This document shows, piece after piece, positions 43,085 through 52,345 of a stretch of DNA of 64,000 nt; the stretch's first letter is position 1; each line of letters begins with the position of its first letter. The position numbers and the translations under genes were made by a program. Where the stretch lies: contig CAJYPV010000002.1 of the NCBI GenBank assembly GCA_913776825.1, positions 114,118 through 178,117 of the forward strand, read 5' to 3'. The stretch comes from Burkholderiaceae bacterium. Its GTDB lineage: Bacteria; Pseudomonadota; Gammaproteobacteria; Burkholderiales; Burkholderiaceae_C. The notes under the pieces were generated by a model, which had not been told where the DNA came from, made no database searches, and worked only from the letters and a program-made list of their open reading frames with translations.

Positions 43085-43687
43085 ATGCCTTGCTATGCGA
43101 TTGACGGGCTCTCGCCGGTGGTGCATCCGGAGGCCTATGTGCATCCCACGGCCGTGCTGATCGGCGATGTGATCGTGGGTCCGGGCTGCTACGTCGGGCC
43201 GTGCGCCTCGCTGCGCGGTGACTTCGGCCGCATCCGGTTGATGGCGGGCGCCAATGTGCAGGACACCTGCGTGATCCACGGGTTTCCGGACTCGGACACG
43301 GTGGTGGAGACCAACGGCCACATCGGCCACGGCGCGGTGCTGCATGGCTGCGTGGTGCGCCACGATGCGCTGGTCGGCATGAATGCGGTGGTGATGGACG
43401 AGGCGGAGGTCGGCGCCTTCAGCATCGTGGCGGCCTGCGCCTTCGTGCGCGCCGGATTGAAGCTGCCGGAGAAATCCCTCATCGCCGGCTTGCCCGCCAA
43501 GGTGTTGCGGCCGCTGAGCGACGATGAAATCCGCTGGAAGCGCGAAGGCACCGATGCCTATCACACGCTGGCGCAGCGCAGCCGCGCCACGCTGGTGGAG
43601 GTGCAGCCGCTGACCGAAGAGGCGCCGGATCGGCCGCGCCTGCAGACGGGTGCGCTGAAATCGCTGGTCGCCACGAAGCGCGACTGA
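43085..43687 (+). CDS. paaY: Hexapeptide-repeat acyltransferase-like protein PaaY
   Basis: The 200-residue left-handed beta-helix protein has repeats of the [24 protein letters not shown] type and the metal-site histidines in VIHG and NGHIGHGA (gamma-carbonic-anhydrase-like). In E. coli PaaY is a thioesterase for CoA dead-end products of the pathway. It is the only paa gene here on the plus strand, divergent from paaG over the palindrome. The length matches the family. Confidence 0.93.
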   Translation: MPCYAIDGLSPVVHPEAYVHPTAVLIGDVIVGPGCYVGPCASLRGDFGRIRLMAGANVQDTCVIHGFPDSDTVVETNGHIGHGAVLHGCVVRHDALVGMNAVVMDEAEVGAFSIVAACAFVRAGLKLPEKSLIAGLPAKVLRPLSDDEIRWKREGTDAYHTLAQRSRATLVEVQPLTEEAPDRPRLQTGALKSLVATKRD

Positions 43688-43720
43688 GCGCACGACAGCG
43701 CGACTGGGCGCACGACAGCG
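43681..43720. repeat. 20-base direct repeat after paaY
   Basis: Two adjacent 20-base units (CGACTGAGCGCACGACAGCG and the copy with one change at the eighth base) begin inside the paaY 3' end and cover its stop. A third, degenerate unit follows. Confidence 0.75.
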
Positions 43721-43770
43721 CGCTTGCGCCCGACCGAGCGCGTCTGAGGCAGCGCTGCGCCCGACGCCGC

Positions 43771-44742
43771 TCAGACCACCTCGACTGGCTGCACCTGCAC
43801 CAGGTTCAGCAGGGCCGACACCCGACCCGACGACAGCCCATGCACCCCGGCGCCCGCACAGGCGGCCGCGCCGGCCGCGACGGCCCAGCGCAGATGGTCT
43901 TCCGGTTCTTCGTTCGGGTCCTGCATCAGGCTGAACAGCAGGCCGCCCAGCGCCGCATCGCCGGCGCCGACCGTGTCCAGCGGCCCCTGCAGCACCGGCG
44001 GGCTGGCGCTCAGATCACCCTTCGGATGGAACAGCTGGACGCTGCGGTCCGCGAAGGTCAGCATCACGATCGCGCGCGGATTCCAGGCCGCGATCTGCGC
44101 CAGGCCCAGGTGATGGTCGCGACTGCGGAACAGGCCGCGCAGGTCCTCGTCGGACACCTTGATCACATCGGCGATCCGGCACATGCGCTCGAGCGTGCGG
44201 TCATAGCGGGAGTCCATGCTGACGTGATAGTTCGGGTCGTAGCTGATGCGCACGCCGTCATCCTTGAGCGACTCGGCCAGCGCGACCAGCCGCGCGGCCA
44301 GGGGCTCGCGCGTCAGGCTGATCGATCCGAAATGGGCCCAGCGCAGCGCCCGCCGCCAGCCTGCGGGCAAGGCATGCGGCCGGAAATGCAGATCGGCGCT
44401 GTCATCGCCGACGAAGAAATAGTCCGGCGGCTCGATCTCCTGCACGTAAGCCATCAGCGGTGACTTGGCGAACTGCTGGATGAAGCGCAGGTCCAGGCTG
44501 GCATCCGCACTGGCCTGCCACAGCGCCTGACCGAACGGATCCTTGCTGATGCCGCCCGCAAAGGCGCTCAGCTGCCCCAGCCGCGACATCGCAATCGCCA
44601 CATTCCACGGCGCGCCGCCGCTGCGGCTGCGCCACAGATCGGGCCCCTCGCGCAGCATGTCCGTCAGCGCTTCGCCGAACGACACGAAACTGGCCAGATC
44701 GGCATGGAGAACGGTGCTGGGGGTCAAGGTCATGCCCTGCAT
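43771..44742 (-). CDS. PfkB-family sugar kinase (fructokinase-like)
   Basis: A 323-residue ribokinase-type kinase. Early strands show FVSFGEALTDMLREGPDLWRSRSGGAPWNVA (PfkB motif 1 region with GGAPxNVA), and the C-terminal signature is PLDTVGAGDAALGG, with the catalytic Asp in GAGDA. These place it near fructokinases. It is convergent with paaY and divergent from moaA. Substrate not decided by sequence. Confidence 0.9.
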   Translation of the reverse strand: MQGMTLTPSTVLHADLASFVSFGEALTDMLREGPDLWRSRSGGAPWNVAIAMSRLGQLSAFAGGISKDPFGQALWQASADASLDLRFIQQFAKSPLMAYVQEIEPPDYFFVGDDSADLHFRPHALPAGWRRALRWAHFGSISLTREPLAARLVALAESLKDDGVRISYDPNYHVSMDSRYDRTLERMCRIADVIKVSDEDLRGLFRSRDHHLGLAQIAAWNPRAIVMLTFADRSVQLFHPKGDLSASPPVLQGPLDTVGAGDAALGGLLFSLMQDPNEEPEDHLRWAVAAGAAACAGAGVHGLSSGRVSALLNLVQVQPVEVV

Positions 44743-44934
44743 TCAATCGATGGCGCGGCTGTTGCGCAAGTGACAAGTCCTACAGGATGACGAGGTCAGC
44801 GCTTTCCTGCTCGATGGCGTCACGCGATGGATGCCACCGCCGCGCGCCAACCCCGGCCGTTCTGCACAGCGCACGCCGGGCCGCGCAGACCTTGCCCCGG
44901 CGCGGGCCTCTCCCCGGCGGCACAATCCCCTCCC

Positions 44935-46065
44935 ATGACCGATGGCGTGATTCCTCTGTTCGACCTCCGCCAGGTCGGACGCATTCCCCCCGTCCCCACC
45001 GAGCGGCCCGTCCAGAACGGGCCGTGGCTGGATGCGCGCGGGCGGCCATTGCGGGACCTGCGGATCTCGGTCACCGACCGCTGCAACTTCCGTTGCAGCT
45101 ACTGCATGCCGAAGGAAGTCTTCGACAAGCACTATGAATTCCTGCCGCATCGCGAGCTGCTGAGCTTCGAGGAAATCACCCGGCTGGCGCGCGTGTTCGC
45201 CGAGCTGGGCGTGCAGAAGCTGCGGCTGACCGGCGGCGAACCGCTGCTGCGGCGCCACATCGAGGCGCTGATCGCCCAACTGGCCGAGCTGCGCACGCCT
45301 GAGGGCGACCCGCTGGATCTGACGCTGACCACCAACGGCTCATTGCTGGCGCGCAAGGCTCAGGCGCTCAAGGACGCCGGCCTGAACCGCGTCACGGTCA
45401 GCCTGGATGCGATGGATGACGCGGTCTTCCGACGCATGAACGATGTCGACTTCCCGGTGGCCGATGTGCTGCACGGCATCGAGGTGGCGCAGTCGGTAGG
45501 ACTGGCGCCGATCAAGGTCAACATGGTGGTCAAGCGCGGCACGAACGACGACCAGATCCTGCCGATGGCGCGGCACTTCCGCGGCACCGGCGTGGTGCTG
45601 CGCTTCATCGAATACATGGATGTCGGCATGAGCAACGGCTGGCGCATGGATGAGGTGCTGCCGTCCGCGCAGGTGCTGGCGCGCTTGCGCGAGCACATGG
45701 ACCTGGTGCCGCTCGCCGCATCGGCACCGGGCGAGACCGCCACCCGCTGGGGCTATGCCGACGGCAGCGGCGAGATCGGCCTGATTTCCAGCGTCACGCA
45801 GGCCTTCTGCGGCGACTGCAACCGGGCGCGGCTGTCGACGGAAGGCCGGCTCTACACCTGCCTGTTCGCGGGCGACGGCCATGACCTGCGCGCCCTGCTG
45901 CGCGGCCAGGGCGAGCTGCCGCCCCGCGACGATGCCGAGATCGCCGCCGCCCTCGGTGCGCTCTGGCAGCGCCGTGCGGACCGCTACTCGGAGCTGCGCG
46001 CCTCGCTGCCGCCCTCGGAGGGCGCGCCGGCGCGGCGCGTCGAGATGCACTACATCGGTGGCTGA
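44935..46065 (+). CDS. moaA: GTP 3',8-cyclase (molybdenum cofactor)
   Basis: A 376-residue radical-SAM enzyme for the first step of molybdenum-cofactor synthesis. The SAM cluster is in [14 protein letters not shown] (CxxxCxxC). The second cluster near the C-terminus is [21 protein letters not shown], and the C-terminal Gly-Gly tail is YIGG. The start is set to the ATG at 44935; the frame extends to 44827 without a family match. Followed at 2 bases by mobA. The molybdenum cofactor is needed by the formate dehydrogenase at the end of the window. Confidence 0.96.
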   Translation: MTDGVIPLFDLRQVGRIPPVPTERPVQNGPWLDARGRPLRDLRISVTDRCNFRCSYCMPKEVFDKHYEFLPHRELLSFEEITRLARVFAELGVQKLRLTGGEPLLRRHIEALIAQLAELRTPEGDPLDLTLTTNGSLLARKAQALKDAGLNRVTVSLDAMDDAVFRRMNDVDFPVADVLHGIEVAQSVGLAPIKVNMVVKRGTNDDQILPMARHFRGTGVVLRFIEYMDVGMSNGWRMDEVLPSAQVLARLREHMDLVPLAASAPGETATRWGYADGSGEIGLISSVTQAFCGDCNRARLSTEGRLYTCLFAGDGHDLRALLRGQGELPPRDDAEIAAALGALWQRRADRYSELRASLPPSEGAPARRVEMHYIGG

Positions 46066-46067
46066 GC

Positions 46068-46787
46068 ATGACGTCCGGGACCACCCCGCCGCTGGCCTCG
46101 GCTGCGCTGAGCGCGGTGGTGCTGTGCGGCGGTCGCGGCACCCGGATGGGCGGCGTCGACAAGCCGCTGCAGCCGTTCCGCGGCCGGCCGCTGGTGGCGC
46201 ATGTGCTGGATCGCATCCGGCCGCAGGTGGGCGGTCGCGTCATCCTCAGCGCCAATCGGCATCTGGAGGCGTACCGGGCGTACGGTCATCCCGTCGTCAC
46301 CGACAGCTGGCCGGACTTCCCCGGACCGCTCGCCGGAATGCTGGCCGGCATGGACGCGGTGGCGGAGATGGACACGCCCGCTGATCCACCGCCCACGCCC
46401 GCTGCCAACGGCCTCGACGCCGAAGGGGGCGACACGGCCCGCGATCACTGGGTGCTGTGCGTCAGCGGCGACAGCCCCTTCCTGCCGATCGACCTGGCCG
46501 CCCGGCTGAAGGCCGCCCTGCACGACGGCCCCGACAGCGCGATGGCCATGGGCCGCGAAGCGCCCGGCGCGACGCTGCGCACGCAGCCGCTCGCCTGTCT
46601 GGTGCATCTGCGCCATCGGCACGCGCTGCAGGCGGCGCTGCTGGCCGGCGAACGGCGCGTGGAAATCTGGCTGCGCTCCCTGCCCTTGGTGCTGGTGCCT
46701 TTCGATCGTCCGAGCGACGATCAGGCCTTCGCCAACATCAATGACAGGAGCGAGCTTGAGCGACTCGAACCGGATCTCCCCCGCTGA
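46068..46787 (+). CDS. mobA: Molybdenum cofactor guanylyltransferase
   Basis: A 239-residue nucleotidyltransferase. The GTP-binding signature is VVLCGGRGTRMGGVDKPLQPF, then FPGPLAGMLAGMD and CVSGDSPFLP, followed by FANINDRSEL near the end, all MobA features. An insertion of about 20 residues lies in the middle. It adds GMP to molybdopterin for bis-MGD enzymes such as formate dehydrogenase. Its end overlaps the next gene. Confidence 0.95.
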   Translation: MTSGTTPPLASAALSAVVLCGGRGTRMGGVDKPLQPFRGRPLVAHVLDRIRPQVGGRVILSANRHLEAYRAYGHPVVTDSWPDFPGPLAGMLAGMDAVAEMDTPADPPPTPAANGLDAEGGDTARDHWVLCVSGDSPFLPIDLAARLKAALHDGPDSAMAMGREAPGATLRTQPLACLVHLRHRHALQAALLAGERRVEIWLRSLPLVLVPFDRPSDDQAFANINDRSELERLEPDLPR

Positions 46788-47484
46788 GACCGAGGCGGCC
46801 CGTCCCGCCGCGCCGCCGATGCGGATGTCGCGCCCTGCGCCCGAGACGAGCGGGCCGGCCGACGGCGCCGCCCTGCCCGTGGGCCGACCGGCGCGGGTGC
46901 TCGATCCGACCGCGCTGCGGCTGCTGACCGTCGCCGACCTGCCCGCCTACAAGGCGCTGCGCGACCGCATGCTGAGCCGGCATGACCACGCCTTCACCTC
47001 GGATGCCGCCACCGAGCAGTCCCGCGACGCGTCCAGCTATCGGAGTCGGCTGCACGCGGAAGCCGGCGGTCGCGCGATGTTCACCTTGGGTGCGTGGCTC
47101 GGCGATCAGCTCGTCGGCGTGCTGACCTGCGAGGCCGAAGAGCGGCCGAAGGTGCGCCATGTGGCGCATCTGGTCGGGATGATGGTCGACGACGACCACC
47201 AGGGCCGAGGCATCGGCCGCGCGCTGCTGAAGGAAGCGATCGCCCGCCTGCTGCAGGCGCCGTGGCTGGAGCTGGTGACCCTCAGCGTCACCGCCAGCAA
47301 TGCGCCGGCCGTGGCGCTGTATCGCAGCGAGGGCTTTGTCGCCTACGGCGTGCTGCCGCGGGCAATCCGGCAGCTCGATGGGCATTACCTGTCCAAACAG
47401 CTGATGATGCTGAGCCTGCGCGAGAGCCAGGACGCGCAACCGGATTTCTCGGACACCGAAAACGGCAGCACGTTGGCGCTGTGA
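46741..47484 (+). CDS. GNAT-family N-acetyltransferase
   Basis: The 247-residue protein has a polar N-terminal part of about 55 residues and a GNAT domain: VAHLVGMMVDDDHQGRGIGRALLKEAI is the acetyl-CoA-binding segment with motif A (QGRGIG), followed by LSVTASNAPAVALYRSEGFVAYGVLPRAI. The substrate is unknown. The ATG at 46741 lies inside mobA with a 47-base overlap and no ribosome site. A TTG at 46756 with AGGAG upstream is an equally likely start. Probably transcribed with moaA-mobA. Confidence 0.85.
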   Translation: MTGASLSDSNRISPAETEAARPAAPPMRMSRPAPETSGPADGAALPVGRPARVLDPTALRLLTVADLPAYKALRDRMLSRHDHAFTSDAATEQSRDASSYRSRLHAEAGGRAMFTLGAWLGDQLVGVLTCEAEERPKVRHVAHLVGMMVDDDHQGRGIGRALLKEAIARLLQAPWLELVTLSVTASNAPAVALYRSEGFVAYGVLPRAIRQLDGHYLSKQLMMLSLRESQDAQPDFSDTENGSTLAL

Positions 47485-47643
47485 CGGGTCGCGCGACGGC
47501 GATCGTTTGACGGCGCGGCGCCGCCAAGCGCAGGCGCCGCGAGTCCTCGGTCCGGATGCCGCGGCGGAACGAGCGATCGGTCGTCCCGCATGGCGCTGAT
47601 CCCGCCTGCGGCCCGTCGAGACGCCGCCCGCCGCGTCGGCCCG

Positions 47644-48537
47644 TCAAGGCGCAGTGCATTGATCGGTCGGCCGCGCGACCAGATCCAGATCGATCACCAG
47701 CGGATCCTGCACCGCCAGCAGTCCGCCGAGCACCGCGAAGGGCTTGAGTCCGAAGTCGCTTTGACGGATCACCAGCCGCCCGGTCGCCCGCAACGCCGAT
47801 TGAGCCGCGCTTCGATCGCCGGCGATCGGGCGAGCCACATCCAGCGGCAGGTCCAGCGTGCGGACCTGGCCATGGAGTTGCACCGCCAGGTTCAGCACCA
47901 GCCGCGGCCAGGCCCCTTCCACAGCGCGGCTGCGAAGCCAGACGTGCGGATGCTCGGCCGCCTCCAGCGCGCGCAGCAGATTGGTCCGGGTGCCGGCGAT
48001 GTCGTCCGCCGACGGCTGGCTCGCGAATTCCGCGCCGAGCGCCTGTCGCCATTCGGCCCGGTCGATGATCAGGTCCTCCAGTCGGAAGCCGAGCTCGACA
48101 CCCGCCTCGGCCAGGCCGTCGCGCGGCACGAAGGCATGGCCGACGAGGCGGTCCAGGCCCAGCACATGGTTGTGGCCCAGCGAGGCCAGTCGACCCGCGC
48201 GGAACACATGGATGCGAATCTGGGAGGTCGGGCCGTCCACCGCGTAGAGCTGCCCGCGATCACGAGCTTGGGCGGCGAGCCAATCGGTGCAGCGCAGCGG
48301 CGGCAAAGAGGCGGCGGAGGTGCTTGAGGTGGCGGGCGCGGTCCCGCTCGATGTTGAGGATGAGCCCGGCTCCGGCGCGTCCGCCGGGCGCGCGGTCGAT
48401 GGTCCGGCGCTGGTCTCAACACGCGAGGACATCGGCGCCGTCGCGGTGCCACAGGCGCTCAGGCTGGCGACCAGCGCCAAGCCGAGCAGTTGCCGCAGCC
48501 AAGCCGGCGCCGTGCGGCACGGTCGTGAGTGCTTCAT
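47644..48537 (-). CDS. YceI-family lipoprotein
   Basis: The 297-residue protein begins with a lipoprotein signal (LLGLALVASLSAC) and a Ser/Thr-rich linker (about 40 residues). The YceI lipocalin-like domain follows: YAVDGPTSQIRIHVFRAGRLASLGHNHVLG, the family's first strands, later WPRLVLNLAVQLHGQVRTLDLPLDV and SDFGLKPFAVLGGLLAVQD. YceI proteins bind long-chain isoprenoid lipids in a beta barrel. Here the usual variable region includes extra residues. The start at 48537 is preferred over the frame to 48648, which precedes the signal. Confidence 0.82.
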   Translation of the reverse strand: MKHSRPCRTAPAWLRQLLGLALVASLSACGTATAPMSSRVETSAGPSTARPADAPEPGSSSTSSGTAPATSSTSAASLPPLRCTDWLAAQARDRGQLYAVDGPTSQIRIHVFRAGRLASLGHNHVLGLDRLVGHAFVPRDGLAEAGVELGFRLEDLIIDRAEWRQALGAEFASQPSADDIAGTRTNLLRALEAAEHPHVWLRSRAVEGAWPRLVLNLAVQLHGQVRTLDLPLDVARPIAGDRSAAQSALRATGRLVIRQSDFGLKPFAVLGGLLAVQDPLVIDLDLVARPTDQCTAP

Positions 48538-48747
48538 CGACCGCGCGCGGCGGGATGCGTGATCGTGGCTCGGGTCGATGCACCCGGCAGCGACGGCGAC
48601 AGCGGCCAAGTCTGGCGATGGCTCAGCGTGGGAGGGGTGCGGGGTCATCAGGGGAAAACCAGGAGCGGCAAAAGCGGCATTTTGACCGCCACGATCCCCG
48701 CGCGCACACTAGCATTACCGCACAACGAGACAGATCCGGAGACCGCC

Positions 48748-49284
48748 ATGAACCGCCAAGCGACCGATCTGATGGCGCAGTACGCCGCCTATCACCGCGA
48801 CCGCCGCAACATCGCCACCCACTTCGTCGGCATCCCGCTGATTGTGTTTGCCGTCGGCGTGCTGCTGGCGCGGGCGCAATTCCACATCGACCAATGGACG
48901 CTGAGCGCCGCCTGGCTGGTGTGGGCCGGGGCGACGGTCTGGTACCTCACCCGCGGCAACCTGGTGCTGGGCCTGGCCACCGCGCTGGTCAATGCGGTGC
49001 TGATGGCGCTGGCCCATCCGCTCGCGGCCGGCTCCACCGGCGGCTGGCTGGCCTGGGGACTGGGCAGCTTCATCGTCGGCTGGATCATCCAGTTCGTCGG
49101 CCACTATTACGAAGGCCGCAAACCCGCGTTCGTGGACGATCTGGTCGGGCTGCTGGTCGGCCCGATGTTCGTCGTCGGCGAAGCGCTGTTCGCGCTCGGC
49201 TGGGGCCGCGAACTGCTGGCCGAGATCGAACGCCGCGTCGGTCCGACCCATCTGCGGGACCTGGCGCATCCGGCCCGTTCCTGA
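48748..49284 (+). CDS. Mpo1-like (DUF962) membrane protein
   Basis: A 178-residue protein with four hydrophobic segments and the family hallmarks YHRDRRNIATHFVGIPLIVFAV near the start and FVGHYYEGRKPAFVDDL further on, with conserved His residues. Yeast Mpo1 (YGL010w) is an iron-dependent dioxygenase of 2-hydroxy fatty acids; bacterial members are mostly uncharacterised. CCGGAG precedes the ATG at a usable distance. A single gene, divergent from the YceI gene. Confidence 0.88.
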   Translation: MNRQATDLMAQYAAYHRDRRNIATHFVGIPLIVFAVGVLLARAQFHIDQWTLSAAWLVWAGATVWYLTRGNLVLGLATALVNAVLMALAHPLAAGSTGGWLAWGLGSFIVGWIIQFVGHYYEGRKPAFVDDLVGLLVGPMFVVGEALFALGWGRELLAEIERRVGPTHLRDLAHPARS

Positions 49285-49490
49285 GGCCGGCGGCCCGCGC
49301 AGCGCGTCGCGCTCGTGCGCCATCCACGCGCGTTGAAGCGCCACAGCGGCGATCCGAACGGTCGCGCTTGCCCCTTGGGGCCGGGTCTTGCACCGCATCG
49401 ACAAGCGGCATATCTTGCTCACTCGACGGCGCCTCGTCCGCACGGGATGACAGCGCCGATCCACGCGTCGACGACACGTCAGGAGGCCCC

Positions 49491-49919
49491 ATGAAACCGG
49501 TGTCTGAACTGCTCAAGAACCGTGGTCCCAGCGTCTGGCGCATCGAACCGGAGGCGACCGTGTTCGATGCGCTGCATCTGCTGGCCGAGCATGATGTGGG
49601 CGCGCTGCTGGTGATGTCCGAGGACCGCCTGCTGGGCATCTTTTCCGAGCGCGACTACACCCGCAAGATCGCGCTGCAGGGCCGGGATTCTCGGCACACA
49701 CTCGTCAAGGACGTTATGACGCCCAATGTGCTGGTGGTCAAACCCAGCACCGACATGCGGGACTGCATGAGCCTGATGAGCCAGCGCAAGATCCGGCACC
49801 TGCCGGTGATGCAGGGCGATCAGGTGATCGGCATGCTGTCGATCCGTGACCTGATGAACGACATCATTGCGGACGATGAACTGACCATCGCGCAGTTGCA
49901 GTCGTACATCCACGGCTGA
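49491..49919 (+). CDS. CBS-domain pair protein
   Basis: A 142-residue protein made of two CBS motifs (about residues 12-65 and 72-128): VWRIEPEATVFDALHLLAEHDVGALLVM, GIFSERDYTRKIALQGRDS, VMTPNVLVVKPSTDMRDCMSLMSQRKIRHLPVM and GMLSIRDLMND. Such pairs bind adenine nucleotides and act as energy sensors. No enzyme domain is attached. AGGAGG stands six bases before the ATG. A single gene; partner unknown. Confidence 0.92.
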   Translation: MKPVSELLKNRGPSVWRIEPEATVFDALHLLAEHDVGALLVMSEDRLLGIFSERDYTRKIALQGRDSRHTLVKDVMTPNVLVVKPSTDMRDCMSLMSQRKIRHLPVMQGDQVIGMLSIRDLMNDIIADDELTIAQLQSYIHG

Positions 49920-50031
49920 AGTCCGCAGCCTTCCGCGCCGGCGGCTCGCGCTGGACGGTTCCGATGGGACGTTCAAGCGAACGGCGGCGGCGCGCCGTCG
50001 AGGGTGGCTGGTAAAGCCGTCGCCTCCGCGC

Positions 50032-50682
50032 TCACTCGCCCCAGAACTGCAGCGCGTTCCCGGCCTTGGCCTTGGGCGAGCGCGTCTTCGGCGCGCGCAG
50101 CGGCGTGCCGAGCGCGATCCAGCCCAGCAGCATCTCGCCCGGCTCACAGAACGCGGCGACCAGGCCCGGATCGCGCGCCTTGGCGCCGGACAGCATCTTG
50201 CCGCCGAAGCCCAGCGCCTGCGCCGCATTCAGGAAGTTGGTCAGCGCGCCGCCCACGCAGGCCCACTGCTCATGGGCAGGCACCTGCGGATGCCCCATGT
50301 CGAGCGCCGCGACCACCGCCACGGTGATCGGCGGCAGCAGCGCACGTTCCTCATCCATCGCGATGCCGGCTTCGTCCTTGCCCGCGCGGCGCGCGGCCTC
50401 GCCGAACAGGCGGGACATCGTCTGCCGGGCCTCGCCCCGGACCACCTTGAAGCGGAACGGGACCAGTTCGCCGTGATCGGGCGCATGCAGCGCGGCCTCG
50501 ACCATGGTCTGCAGTTGCGCGTCGCTCGGGCCGGGCAGTCCCAGATGCTTGGGTCCGACCGAGGCGCGGGTCATCAGCAAGTCCAGGCCTGCTGGGTGGG
50601 TCGTTGCCGGATTCGTCGTCGCCGGGTTCGGCGATGTCGGGCTCGGCGATGTCGCGGTCGTCGCGGTCTCGTTCGTCGTCAT
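50032..50682 (-). CDS. Nitroreductase-family protein (YdjA-like)
   Basis: The 216-residue flavoprotein of the YdjA subgroup: LPGPSDAQLQTMVEAALHAPDHGELVPFRFKVVRGEAR is the FMN-binding start, and the later EQWACVGGALTNFLNAAQALGFGG and EMLLGWIALGTP are family-typical. The N-terminal 25 residues are a Thr/Ser/Pro repeat. The start at 50682 begins with this repeat; an upstream frame to 50739 overlaps phnE. It reduces unknown substrates with NAD(P)H. Probably the last gene of the phnD-C-E run. Confidence 0.88.
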   Translation of the reverse strand: MTTNETATTATSPSPTSPNPATTNPATTHPAGLDLLMTRASVGPKHLGLPGPSDAQLQTMVEAALHAPDHGELVPFRFKVVRGEARQTMSRLFGEAARRAGKDEAGIAMDEERALLPPITVAVVAALDMGHPQVPAHEQWACVGGALTNFLNAAQALGFGGKMLSGAKARDPGLVAAFCEPGEMLLGWIALGTPLRAPKTRSPKAKAGNALQFWGE

Positions 50683-50698
50683 GCGGGCTCCCTCAGGC

Positions 50699-52345
50699 TC
50701 AACGGTTGAGATGGCGCCGCGCGGCATAGGAGCAGGCATCCACCACCATCACCAGCAGCAGCATGGCGATGACCACGCTGCTGGTCTCTCGCATCTGGAA
50801 CAAGCCCAGATGGACGCTGAGCATCTGCCCCAGGCCACCGGCGCCGACCACGCCCAGCACGGCGGCGGCGCGGATGTTGTTCTCCCAGCGATAGAGCGTA
50901 TAGCTGAGCAGTTGCGGCGCGGCTTGCGGCAAGGTGGCGTAAGCGAACACCTGCCAGCGCGATGCGCCGGCCCAGCGCAGCGCCTGCGCGGCGGACGGCG
51001 GGGCGTTCTCCAGCGCATCGGCCATCAGCCGGCCGAGCACGCCCGTGGTGTGCAGGGCCAGGGCCAGCGTGCCGGGCATCGGGCCCAGTCCGGCCGAGAC
51101 CAGCAGGATGGACGCCCACACCAGCTCGGGCACGCTGCGCAGCGCATTGAGCAGCAAGCGCGTGACGGCCCGCACCGGACCGGCCGGCCGACTCGCCAGC
51201 AGCGCGAGCGCGAGGCCCGCGATCGCGGCCAGCCCGCTGCCGAGCGCCGACATCGCCAGCGTTTCCAGCGCGCCCTGCCCCACCCGCAGCAGGAAGGCCG
51301 GCGCCAGTTGCGGCGGAAAGAACTCGCCGAGGAACGCGCCCATCTGCGCCAGCGCGCCGACGCTGAAGAGCTCGCCCCAGCGCACCGGCAGCGAGGCGAA
51401 GCTGGCGACCACCAGGCCGGCCAGCGCGACCAGCAGCAGCCACAGGCTGAGGCGCCGCGGCGGGCGCTGGCGACCGTCCTCGGTGGCGGCCTGGCGGCTC
51501 GGACGCAGCCAGGCGCTGAGCCGATCGGCGAGCGCCACCAGCGCGATGAAGATCAGCAGGATGGTCGACACCTCGGCGCCGGCGAACATCTTGGCGGCGT
51601 TGTCGAGCTGCTGACCCAAGCCGCCCGCGCCGACGAAGCCCAGCACCACCGAGGTCCGGATCGCGCATTCCCAGCGGTAGACGGTGTAGCTGACCAGCTC
51701 GTCCGCACAGCCCGGCAACGTGCCGAAGAAGAACGCCTGCAGCCGGCCCGCGCCGCTGCGCAACAGCGCCTGCGTGGGCGTCGCATCGGCGCTTTCCAGG
51801 ATCTCCGCATAGACCTTGCCGAGCATCCCGCCGTAGGACAGCGCAATCGCCAGCACCCCGGCGCCGGGCCCCAGACCGAGCACCCGCACCAGCATCAAGG
51901 CCCACACCAGTTCCGGCACCGAGCGCAGCACCACCAGCACGGTGCGCAGCAGCCAGCGCAGGCTGGCCGGCAGCGCGGCCATGCGGCCGGTCAGCGAGGA
52001 CACCGACAGCCGCGCCGTCGCCAGCAGCGCCAGCGGCACCGCCATCACCCAGGCCAGCGCCAGGCCGACCGTCGCCATCGCCACGGTGCGCCAGGTGTCG
52101 GCCAGCGCCATCCAGAGGAATTCCGCGTCCACGCGCGGGGTCAGGAATTGCGCGCCGAAGCGCAGGCCCGCTCGCAGGCTGCGCGGTTCCAGCAGTTCCC
52201 ACGGTCGGAACTCACACCAGACCAGCAGCGGCCAGAGCAGCACCAGCACCGCGGCCACCAGGCCGAGCCGGCGATGCACGGCGGGATCACGACGCCACGG
52301 TTCCGCCAAAGTCGGTGCCGTGGCGCTCAGGCCGAAGGCGTTCAT
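50699..52345 (-). CDS. phnE: Phosphonate/phosphite-type ABC permease, two PhnE units fused
   Basis: A 548-residue permease about twice the length of a usual PhnE. Both halves carry the same series: LRSVPELVWA, a glycine-rich loop, a LxxSGAxRLQAFFFGTLPG-type EAA loop (WAGASRWQVFAYATLPQ in the second half), SYTVYRWE/SYTLYRWE and VGAGGLGQ. The two copies are about 50 percent identical in these segments, so the gene is an internal duplication giving a covalent dimer. About 12 transmembrane helices. The ATG overlaps the phnC stop (ATGA). Confidence 0.9.
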   Translation of the reverse strand: MNAFGLSATAPTLAEPWRRDPAVHRRLGLVAAVLVLLWPLLVWCEFRPWELLEPRSLRAGLRFGAQFLTPRVDAEFLWMALADTWRTVAMATVGLALAWVMAVPLALLATARLSVSSLTGRMAALPASLRWLLRTVLVVLRSVPELVWALMLVRVLGLGPGAGVLAIALSYGGMLGKVYAEILESADATPTQALLRSGAGRLQAFFFGTLPGCADELVSYTVYRWECAIRTSVVLGFVGAGGLGQQLDNAAKMFAGAEVSTILLIFIALVALADRLSAWLRPSRQAATEDGRQRPPRRLSLWLLLVALAGLVVASFASLPVRWGELFSVGALAQMGAFLGEFFPPQLAPAFLLRVGQGALETLAMSALGSGLAAIAGLALALLASRPAGPVRAVTRLLLNALRSVPELVWASILLVSAGLGPMPGTLALALHTTGVLGRLMADALENAPPSAAQALRWAGASRWQVFAYATLPQAAPQLLSYTLYRWENNIRAAAVLGVVGAGGLGQMLSVHLGLFQMRETSSVVIAMLLLVMVVDACSYAARRHLNR

